21,410 nucleotides of DNA from the NCBI GenBank assembly GCA_030636765.1, contig DAOVWI010000016.1:1-21410 (forward strand), read 5' to 3'. The stretch's first letter is position 1, and each line of letters starts with the position of its first letter. This stretch comes from Gemmatimonadales bacterium. Its GTDB lineage: Bacteria > Gemmatimonadota > Gemmatimonadetes > Palauibacterales > Palauibacteraceae. The notes under the pieces are model-generated. The model was not told the DNA's origin. It ran no database searches and was given only the letters and a program-made list of their open reading frames with translations. The translations under genes were made by a program, and so were the position numbers. Of this stretch, positions 15,289 to 21,410 are shown piece after piece.

Positions 15289-16158
15289 TCATGAGCGTAC
15301 GAGAAGCGAAAGATCGAGCGCCGGAGCGGAGTGGGTAAGAGCTCCCACGGAGATCATGTCCACACCGCTCTCGGCGATCCGACGCACCGAGTCAAGGGTG
15401 ACGCCTCCCGATGCCTCGAGCAAGGGTATCGGCGGCTCGGTGGCGCGGACCTCTCGAACGGCTGCTTCGAGCACCTGGAAAGGCATGTTGTCCAGGAGGA
15501 TTCGATCGGGTCGCCCGGGCGGCGAGCGACTCAGCACCTCCCGCAGCTCATCGAGGCTCGTCACCTCCACCTCGACCTCCAGGCCTCTCTCGTCGGCTCG
15601 CCCGATCACCACGTCCAGAGCTGGTCCGATGCCTCCGGCCGCGCGGATGTGGTTCTCCTTGAGCAGGACCATGTCGTACAGCCCGGCCCGGTGGTTGCCG
15701 GCGCCGCCCGCCGCGACGGCCTCCTTCTCCAGCCGCCGCCACCCCGGCGTGGTCTTCCGGGTGTCGACGATTCGGCACCCGCTCCCGCGCACGGCATCCA
15801 CGTACCGAGAGGCAAGCGTGGCCACGCCCGAAAGCCGGCCAAGGAAGTTGAGCGCCGTCCGTTCCCCGGTCAGCATGGCACCGAGCTCGCCCCTCACCTT
15901 GGCCACCGTTTCCCCAGGCCGGACCCGGTCTCCATCCACGCGATCCCAGCGGACCCGCATGGCGGGCTCCAGCTGCCGGAACACCGCCTCGGCCGGCCGC
16001 GTTCCGGCAACCACCCCGGCGGCCCGAGCCACGATCTCGGCCCTTCCCGCCGTGCCCTCACGCACCGTCCAGCGCGTCGTCCAGTCGGCCGCTCCCACGT
16101 CCTCGGCGATCGCCGCCGTCACCAGAGCCTCCTCGGCGAGCACCGCCCGCTCGTTCAC
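15289..16158 (-). CDS. nadC: Nicotinate-nucleotide pyrophosphorylase (carboxylating), quinolinate phosphoribosyltransferase
   Basis: A 289-residue enzyme that converts quinolinate and PRPP to nicotinate mononucleotide in de novo NAD synthesis. It has GERTALNFLGRLSGVAT, the substrate-binding DTRKTTPGWRRLEKEAV, NHRAGLYDMVLLKENHI, the acidic strand EVEVEV, LLDNM, and the phosphate-binding EASGGV with DMISVGALTHS near the end, all at usual positions and length. I prefer GTG 16158 to the in-frame TTG at 16161, because GAGGTG lies five bases before the GTG but only two before the TTG. The upstream uppP stop is 4 bp away, so the genes are closely coupled. Confidence 0.96.
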   Translation of the reverse strand: MNERAVLAEEALVTAAIAEDVGAADWTTRWTVREGTAGRAEIVARAAGVVAGTRPAEAVFRQLEPAMRVRWDRVDGDRVRPGETVAKVRGELGAMLTGERTALNFLGRLSGVATLASRYVDAVRGSGCRIVDTRKTTPGWRRLEKEAVAAGGAGNHRAGLYDMVLLKENHIRAAGGIGPALDVVIGRADERGLEVEVEVTSLDELREVLSRSPPGRPDRILLDNMPFQVLEAAVREVRATEPPIPLLEASGGVTLDSVRRIAESGVDMISVGALTHSAPALDLSLLVRS

Positions 16159-16162
16159 CAAC

Positions 16163-16975
16163 TCACCTCAGGCCCGGAAGCGCGGCCGCTGCAAGCAGGT
16201 ACCCACCGCCGAGCAGCCAGCAGTAATAGGCGAACCAGCCGAAGTGCCCGGCACTCAGCGCTCGCAGGAAAAGCCGGATCGCAAGCACACCGGTGACCAG
16301 GGCGACCGCAAACCCGACGGCGAGCGCGAACCAGCCGATCCCTCCGGCCGCACCGGCCGGGTGCGTGGCCTGAAGGAGCGCCGCGCCGCCCACGGCCGGA
16401 ACCGAGAGCAGGAATGAGAACTCGGCCATCCGGACCACTTCCACTCCCGTCCGGGAGCCGACCGCCACCGTGCTGCCGGAGCGGGAGATGCCGGGAAGGA
16501 TAGCGAACGCCTGAGCGACGCCCACCGCTATCGCCCCGACCGGCCCCGGCCGGTCGCGCCGCGCCTGCCCGGCCCGCTCCTCCCGGGCCGACCGGCCGAT
16601 CGACCACGCGAAAGCCCCGCTCACCAGAAGGAGGGCCGCCACGAGCGCCGGGCGCTCGAACGCGTCCTCGAGGAGGGGCCGAGCCAGGATCCCCGCGGCG
16701 GCGGCGGGGAGCGAGGCGAGCGCGAGCAGGCCCACATAGATCACCGCCTCCCGTTCCGCGCGGAAAAGACCCAACGTCAGCGAGGCCACCCGCCGCCGAT
16801 ACACCCACAGCACCGCGAAGAGCGTGGCGACGTGGAGCGAGACCTCTAACCCAACGCCCGGCAGCTCGAGACCTAGAAGCGCCTGCCCCAAAACGAGGTG
16901 GCCGCTGCTGGAGACGGGGAGGAACTCGGTGAGCCCCTGGAGGAGCCCGAGCAGCGCGGCCTCGATCGGGCTCAC
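16163..16975 (-). CDS. uppP: Undecaprenyl-diphosphatase (BacA/UppP)
   Basis: A 270-residue integral membrane phosphatase that recycles undecaprenyl pyrophosphate to the monophosphate carrier used for peptidoglycan and other envelope polymers; overexpression of the family gives bacitracin resistance. The two active-site motifs are intact: QGLTEFLPVSSSGHL at about residues 14-28, with the essential Glu, and PGISRSGSTVAVG near 165-177. About eight hydrophobic helices with a basic central loop (GRSAREERAGQARRDRPG) fit the fold. The start is GTG 16975, overlapping the bshA stop (GTGA). Confidence 0.97.
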   Translation of the reverse strand: MSPIEAALLGLLQGLTEFLPVSSSGHLVLGQALLGLELPGVGLEVSLHVATLFAVLWVYRRRVASLTLGLFRAEREAVIYVGLLALASLPAAAAGILARPLLEDAFERPALVAALLLVSGAFAWSIGRSAREERAGQARRDRPGPVGAIAVGVAQAFAILPGISRSGSTVAVGSRTGVEVVRMAEFSFLLSVPAVGGAALLQATHPAGAAGGIGWFALAVGFAVALVTGVLAIRLFLRALSAGHFGWFAYYCWLLGGGYLLAAAALPGLR

Positions 16976-18108
16976 GTGCCCTCCCCCAGCACCTCATCGT
17001 AGAAGCTCTCGTAGATCGGCACGATACGCTCGGCCGAGAACCTCTCCACCGCCGACGTGCGGGCAGCCTCCGAGACGCGCTTCCAGAGATCGGAATCGGT
17101 GAGAAGCTCCACCGAGCTCTCCGCCATGGACTCCACGTCGCCGACCGGGTGGAGCCGGCCGGTCAACCCGTCGATCACCACCTCCCTCAGCCCACTCCCG
17201 GAGCTTCCGACCACCGGCACTCCCGTCGCCATCGCCTCCAGGGCGACAAGCCCGAAGGACTCCTCCTCGCTCGGGAGCAGGAAGAGGTCCGCGCAGGCGA
17301 GGAGCTCGGCCACCGACTCGATCTTGCCCAGGAAGAGCACCTGCTCCTCGCGGCCCAGCTCCTGGGCCAGATCAACCGCCAGCGGCCGCTCGGGTCCGTC
17401 TCCCACCAGCACGAGGCGCGCCGGAACCTTCCGCGCGATCCGGTCGAAGATCCGCACGACATCCTCGACGCGTTTCACCTTCCTGAAGTTCGATATATGC
17501 ATCACGATCTTCTCCCCCTGCGCAGCGAGCGCGTCGCGCTGGCAGTCGTAGATCGCCCGCTGGTATACGGCCGGATCGATGAAGTTGGGGATCACCCGGA
17601 TCGCACACTTGGCGCACTCGAAGGCCTCGTAGGTCACCTTCTGCAGGTACTCCGAGACCGCCGTCAGCCCGTCCGACCGCTCGATCGAGAACTTCGTGAT
17701 CGACCAGTACGACGGATCCTGCCCGATGAGGGTGATGTCGGTGCCGTGGAGAGTGGTGACCAGCTTTATGTCGCTCCCTTCGTCCCTCAACATCTCCCTG
17801 GCGATCCACGCCGTGGTCGCGTGCGGAATCGCATAGTGCACATGGAACAGGTCGAGCTCGTGCCGGCGGGCGACCTCGTGCATCGAGACGGCCAGCGCCA
17901 GCGAGTACGGAGGGTACTCGAAGAGCGGATAGCGGTTGACCTCCACCTCGTGGAAGAAGAGACCCTCGTGGAAGTGGACGAGCCGAAACGGCTGAGCGTA
18001 GGAGATGAAGTGGATCTCGTGCCCGCGATCGGCGAGCTGAAGGCCGAGCTCGGTCGCTACGGCACCGGAGCCCCCGAAGGTCGGATAGCAGGTGATCCCG
18101 ATCTTCAT
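16972..18108 (-). CDS. bshA: N-acetyl-alpha-D-glucosaminyl L-malate synthase (bacillithiol synthesis)
   Basis: A 378-residue GT4 glycosyltransferase that joins N-acetylglucosamine from UDP-GlcNAc to L-malate, the first step of bacillithiol. The start MKIGITCYPTFGGSGAVATE is diagnostic, followed by HEIHFISYAQPFRL, FHVHYAIPHA, TTLHGTDITLIGQDP, and NFIDPAVYQR with HISNFRKVKR. The retaining-GT EX7E motif is EESFGLVALE near residue 282. The frame is open about 100 codons upstream inside miaA, but ATG 18108 has GGAGG eight bases before it and gives the family length. bshB and bshC, needed for the later steps, are not in this window. Confidence 0.96.
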   Translation of the reverse strand: MKIGITCYPTFGGSGAVATELGLQLADRGHEIHFISYAQPFRLVHFHEGLFFHEVEVNRYPLFEYPPYSLALAVSMHEVARRHELDLFHVHYAIPHATTAWIAREMLRDEGSDIKLVTTLHGTDITLIGQDPSYWSITKFSIERSDGLTAVSEYLQKVTYEAFECAKCAIRVIPNFIDPAVYQRAIYDCQRDALAAQGEKIVMHISNFRKVKRVEDVVRIFDRIARKVPARLVLVGDGPERPLAVDLAQELGREEQVLFLGKIESVAELLACADLFLLPSEEESFGLVALEAMATGVPVVGSSGSGLREVVIDGLTGRLHPVGDVESMAESSVELLTDSDLWKRVSEAARTSAVERFSAERIVPIYESFYDEVLGEGT

Positions 18109-18124
18109 CTCTCCATCCTCCCTA

Positions 18125-19081
18125 TCATCGCCCGCCGTCTCGGTCCGCTGCCGCCCACTCCTCCGCCACCCGCCCGGCAAGCTCGTCGATCGCAACGGTG
18201 GCGTCCAGCCAGCGGAGCCCGGGAAGCTGATGCCGAAACCACGTCCGCTGCCGGCGCGCGTAGCCCCACGTGAGACGCACGATCTCCGCGACCGCCGCAT
18301 CCCGCTCCAGCTCCCCGGCCAGGAGCGCCTCCATCTCCCGATAGCCCACGGCGCCCAGCGCAGGGGCATCCAGCGACACGCCTGCCTCCCGCAGCCCGCG
18401 CACCTCCTCGAGCCACCCCCCGTCAACGAGGCGTTCCACGCGCCGGCGAATTCGCTGGCGATGGACCTCCGGAGGAAGCCCCAGGCCGTACACGAGCATC
18501 GGGACGGGACGCGCCTCGGGCTCGCCGTGGCGGTACCACCAGCTCAGCCCCCGGCCCGACAGAAGAGCGAGCTCGATCGCCCGACCCGCACGCTGGCGAT
18601 CCAACACCTCCAGGCTCGCCACCCGCTCCGGATCCAGGCGACCGGCCCAGCGGCCGACCAGCTCGGCCGGCTGATCCTCCAGCCACTCCCTCAGCCGCCT
18701 CCGGCTCTCGGCAGCCAGCGGCGGTTCCTCGAACACCGGTTCCAGAAGCGCCCGAAGGAAGAACCCCGTTCCGCCGGCCAGGATCGGAACCCGGTCACGA
18801 TCGCGAATCTGCCGGATCCAGCGTCGGGCGAGGCGCGCGAAGTGGCCGGCGCTGTACGACTCGCGCGGGTCCAGGAACCCTATCCCGTGGTGAGGAACGG
18901 ACTGCAGTTGCCCGGATTCCGGGGCCGCCGTTCCGACCGCGAGGCCGCGGTACGCCTGCCGGCTGTCGAGCCCGATGATCTCACCACCCAGGCGCAGGGC
19001 GAGGGCCAACGCCAGCTCCGTCTTGCCCGTGGCCGTGGCCCCCACGACGGCGAGAGCCGAGGGTGCCGTCGCGCCGCTCAC
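18125..19081 (-). CDS. miaA: tRNA dimethylallyltransferase
   Basis: A 318-residue enzyme that transfers a dimethylallyl group to A37 of tRNAs reading UNN codons. The P-loop is GATATGKT at residues 14-21. LDSRQAYRGLAVGTA, PHHGIGFLDPRESYSAGHFA, LAGGTGFFLRALLEP, VGYREMEALL and the tRNA-contacting YARRQRTWFR are all present in order. The frame is open upstream through the mutL 3' end, but GTG 19081 sits 13 bp after the mutL stop and gives the standard N-terminus just before the P-loop strand; its ribosome binding site is weak. mutL-miaA adjacency is widespread in bacteria. The stop lies 16 bp before the bshA start. Confidence 0.96.
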   Translation of the reverse strand: MSGATAPSALAVVGATATGKTELALALALRLGGEIIGLDSRQAYRGLAVGTAAPESGQLQSVPHHGIGFLDPRESYSAGHFARLARRWIRQIRDRDRVPILAGGTGFFLRALLEPVFEEPPLAAESRRRLREWLEDQPAELVGRWAGRLDPERVASLEVLDRQRAGRAIELALLSGRGLSWWYRHGEPEARPVPMLVYGLGLPPEVHRQRIRRRVERLVDGGWLEEVRGLREAGVSLDAPALGAVGYREMEALLAGELERDAAVAEIVRLTWGYARRQRTWFRHQLPGLRWLDATVAIDELAGRVAEEWAAADRDGGR

Positions 19082-19094
19082 CCCATCCCGCCGC

Positions 19095-20831
19095 TCAGGC
19101 CCTCCCGAACCGGCGTCCCAGCTCCTCCAGGGTGAGCCGGACGACCGTGGGACGGCCGTGCACGTCATGGCCCGGGAGCTCCGTCGCGAACAGCCGATCA
19201 AAGAGATCGGCCATCTCGTCGTGCGAGAGAGGTTGCCCGGCCTTGATCGCGCCCTTGCACGCCAGGCTCTTGGCGATCCGCTCGTGCTGATTCCCGGCGG
19301 CATCCACGAGAGGCGAGCCTTCGGCCAACTCGTGGATCATCTCGCTGAAGCAGCGCTCCGCGTCGAAGTGGGCGTGCGGGTTGGGGCTGGACCTCACGAT
19401 GACCGTACGATCGCCAAACGGCTCCACCTCGAAACCGACACGGTTCAGCAGGGGCGCCAGCTCCTCGACGGCCGAGTACTCTGCGGGCGAGAGCCTCAGC
19501 GTGAGCGGAAACAGCAGCCGCTGCGCGTGCCCGCCCGACTCTCTGAAGCGGCCCATCAGCTCTTCGAACAGCACGCGCTCGTGGGCCGAGTGCTGGTCGA
19601 TGATCAAGAGCCCGCGGCGTGTTGCGGCGAGGATGTACGTGTTGTGCAGCTGATTCAGCTCAGGTCGAACGGGCGCGGTGAGCGGGACGGTCCCACCGCC
19701 GGCTGCCTCTTCGTCCGTCTCCGCTCCCGCCTCCGCCTCGGTCACGAAGAGCGCGAACTGGCCGGGCCCAGTCCCCTCGCGGACCGCCGGCTCTCTGGGG
19801 CCGGGCGCCGCGCCCTGGGACGGCTCCCGCCCAAGCTCCGGCGCGCTGCTGATGCGTCCGAGACGGACGCGCACGGCCTCCATCAGCGCTCGCTCGACCC
19901 GCGGGCGGTCGCGGAAACGTACCTCGGTCTTGGAGGGGTGAACGTTCACATCCACGGCCTCCTGCGGCACGCTCAGGTACAGAAGGAAGTCGGGCCGGAG
20001 TTCGGGCGCGATCGTCGTCCGATACGCCTCGTCCACGAGCCGGCCGAGGCCGCGATCCCTGAACGGCCGGCCGTTCACGAAGGTAGAACGACGGCGGCCC
20101 GTGCGGGCCGCGTCCGGACGCTGGATGAGCCCCGCCAGCCGCGACTCGCCATCCGACCAGTCAACGTCAAGCATCGAATCGGCCTCCGCCTCCCCCCAGA
20201 CGTCGGCCACGCGCTCGCGCAGGCCCGCCGGCGCCAGAGCCAGCAGTTCGCGATCGTTGGAGCGCAGGCCGAAGCCCACCGGGAGGTTGCAGAGAGCCAG
20301 CACCGTAAGCCCATCGCTCGCCGCCCGGGTCTCGGCCGCCGCGCTGCGCAGGAAGGCGGCGCGGGCGGGCACGTTCCCGAACAGCCCCGACACGGTGACC
20401 GTCGTCCCTCTCCGGCGGGCGATCTCGTCGGCGCCCTTCATCCGGCCTCCGACGACCCGTATTCGCGTCCCCGAGCCCCCTTCGGCCGCGGTCTCCAGCA
20501 CGAAGCGACTCACCCCCGCGATGGACGGGAGCGCCTCGCCCCGGAAGCCGAAAGACGAGATCCGCTGGAGGTCTTCGGCGTGGCGGATCTTGCTCGTGGC
20601 GTGCCGGTCGAGCGCCAGGAGCGCATCCTCCCGGCTCATCCCGCAACCGTCATCGGCCACGCGGATCTCGGTCTTCCCCCCGTTGCGGAGGGAGACGTCG
20701 ATCCGGCTCGCCCCCGCGTCGAGGGCGTTCTCCACCAACTCCTTCACCACGGAGGCGGGCCTCTCCACGACCTCACCGGCCGCGATCTGGTTCGCAACGT
20801 GATCGGGAAGAATCTGGATCCGCGGGTTCAT
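19095..20831 (-). CDS. mutL: DNA mismatch repair protein MutL
   Basis: A 578-residue GHKL-ATPase mediator of mismatch repair. The ATPase motifs are intact: ENALDAGA, DDGCGM and GFRGEAL, with VNVHPSKTEVRF at the end of the transducer domain. A low-complexity linker (about 335-385, rich in Glu, Pro and Gly) leads to the C-terminal dimerisation domain. The endonuclease motif reads DQHSAHERVLFE from about D412, with Ser for the usual Ala. ACKGAI (524-529) is present, but the CPHGRP motif reads DVHGRP (His 558), lacking its Cys. A nicking activity is plausible but with altered metal ligands. ATG 20831; 19 bp after the transporter gene. Confidence 0.96.
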   Translation of the reverse strand: MNPRIQILPDHVANQIAAGEVVERPASVVKELVENALDAGASRIDVSLRNGGKTEIRVADDGCGMSREDALLALDRHATSKIRHAEDLQRISSFGFRGEALPSIAGVSRFVLETAAEGGSGTRIRVVGGRMKGADEIARRRGTTVTVSGLFGNVPARAAFLRSAAAETRAASDGLTVLALCNLPVGFGLRSNDRELLALAPAGLRERVADVWGEAEADSMLDVDWSDGESRLAGLIQRPDAARTGRRRSTFVNGRPFRDRGLGRLVDEAYRTTIAPELRPDFLLYLSVPQEAVDVNVHPSKTEVRFRDRPRVERALMEAVRVRLGRISSAPELGREPSQGAAPGPREPAVREGTGPGQFALFVTEAEAGAETDEEAAGGGTVPLTAPVRPELNQLHNTYILAATRRGLLIIDQHSAHERVLFEELMGRFRESGGHAQRLLFPLTLRLSPAEYSAVEELAPLLNRVGFEVEPFGDRTVIVRSSPNPHAHFDAERCFSEMIHELAEGSPLVDAAGNQHERIAKSLACKGAIKAGQPLSHDEMADLFDRLFATELPGHDVHGRPTVVRLTLEELGRRFGRA

Positions 20832-20850
20832 CCCGGTCGGGTCATCCCGG

Positions 20851-21410
20851 TCAGGTAAAGATTGCCCGCAGCGCCATGAACAGAAGCGCCGAGAACACCG
20901 CCGACGCGGGCAGGGTCACGAGCCACGAGTTCACGATGCGCCCGACGATTCGCATGTTCAGGGCGCCGATACCGCGCGCCAGGCCCACGCCGATCACGGC
21001 ACCCACCAGGGTGTGCGTCGTCGAGATCGGCATGCCGAGGCGGGACGCCAGGAGCACAGTGGTGGCGGCCCCGAACTCGGCGCTGAAGCCCCGCGTGGGG
21101 GTCAGTTCGGTGATCTTCGAGCCCACCGTCGCGATCACCTTATACCCCCATGTCGCCAGGCCGATCACGATACCGACCGCCCCCAGAGCCAGAATCCAGG
21201 TGGGAACCGGCACCGCCTCCGGGAGCGCGCCCAGCGTACCGATCTGGATCACGGCGGCCAGCGGCCCCACGGCGTTCGCCACGTCGTTGGCGCCGTGCGC
21301 GAAGGCCACGTACGCCGCCGTCATCACCTGGATCCGCCCGAACACCTTCTCCACGTACGCGAACGGGCGATCCGGCGGCGGGCTGGAGCGGCTCAGCGCG
21401 ATCCGCGAAA
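20851..21410 (-). CDS. PiT-family inorganic phosphate transporter (C-terminal part, 5' end outside the window)
   Basis: The last ~186 residues of a PiT/Pho-4 low-affinity phosphate symporter. The frame is open to the right edge, and the GTG at 21354 is internal. The family signature AHGANDVANAVGPLA, which occurs once in each half of these proteins, is the C-terminal copy, preceded by the usual FAYVEKVFGRIQVMTAAYVAF. GSKITELTPTRGFSAEFGAA and STTHTLVGAVIGVGLARG follow. About four helices are visible. It ends 19 bp before mutL and is probably in the same transcript. Confidence 0.93.
   Translation of the reverse strand, partial: SRIALSRSSPPPDRPFAYVEKVFGRIQVMTAAYVAFAHGANDVANAVGPLAAVIQIGTLGALPEAVPVPTWILALGAVGIVIGLATWGYKVIATVGSKITELTPTRGFSAEFGAATTVLLASRLGMPISTTHTLVGAVIGVGLARGIGALNMRIVGRIVNSWLVTLPASAVFSALLFMALRAIFT

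Noticed and set aside
16159..16161. TTG 16161 as the nadC start
   Set aside because: The ribosome binding site GAGGTG would be only two bases away; GTG 16158 has proper spacing.
18109..18426. N-terminal extension of bshA by about 106 codons
   Set aside because: It overlaps miaA, has no homology, and a good ribosome binding site precedes the internal MKIGITCYP start.
19082..19303. N-terminal extension of miaA into mutL
   Set aside because: It would overlap mutL by about 200 bp and lacks family sequence; GTG 19081 gives the normal N-terminus.
18975..20858. A 627-codon open frame on the + strand opposite mutL and miaA
   Set aside because: mutL and miaA carry every expected motif on the other strand; the + frame is rich in Arg, Pro and His with no recognisable domain.

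Overview
The window is high-GC bacterial chromosome, densely packed, with no rRNA, tRNA, CRISPR array or prophage. Three features suggest a Gram-negative, Gemmatimonadota-like bacterium: frequent GTG and TTG starts with GAGGTGA-type ribosome binding sites, a HrcA/CIRCE-controlled groESL operon, and a bacillithiol gene (bshA) embedded in a mutL-miaA-bshA-uppP-nadC-birA-coaX cluster. The phylum assignment is an inference from gene content, not proven here.

Layout. Positions 1-2215 (+) hold a phosphonate/phosphite-type ABC importer in the order binding protein (5' truncated), ATPase, permease. Facing it is a CaCA-family cation exchanger (2270-3220, -). Positions 3377-7436 are an accessory patch: a small three-helix membrane protein, a DHRS1-like short-chain dehydrogenase, an RRM RNA-binding protein, a VOC protein, a decayed locus, a polytopic membrane protein and a small lipoprotein. 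The decayed locus (5620-6053, -) is the most unusual part. A ribbon-helix-helix antitoxin-like N-terminus is broken by an amber codon and runs in frame into a class II glutamine amidotransferase that has itself lost most of its interior and is frameshifted. A good promoter and a perfect 7+7 palindrome still stand in front of it.

A 275-bp transposase-less element with 19-bp perfect terminal inverted repeats (7437-7711) fills essentially the whole gap between the convergent lipoprotein and alpha/beta-hydrolase genes. Removing it leaves the two stop codons about 2 bp apart. Next come the hydrolase (7717-8640, -), a hairpin terminator, and groEL and groES with a perfect CIRCE operator. A small two-helix membrane protein lies on the + strand beyond the operator.

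From 21410 down to 11420 everything is on the - strand and tightly coupled: pit (partial), mutL, miaA, bshA, uppP, nadC, birA, coaX and an M28B (PSMA-like) metallopeptidase, with start/stop overlaps or short gaps. This looks like one long housekeeping operon joining phosphate uptake, mismatch repair, tRNA modification, bacillithiol synthesis, cell-wall lipid recycling, NAD, biotin and CoA metabolism, and a secreted peptidase. A short array of 14-bp tandem repeats carrying stop codons in all three + frames sits where this operon meets the small membrane gene.
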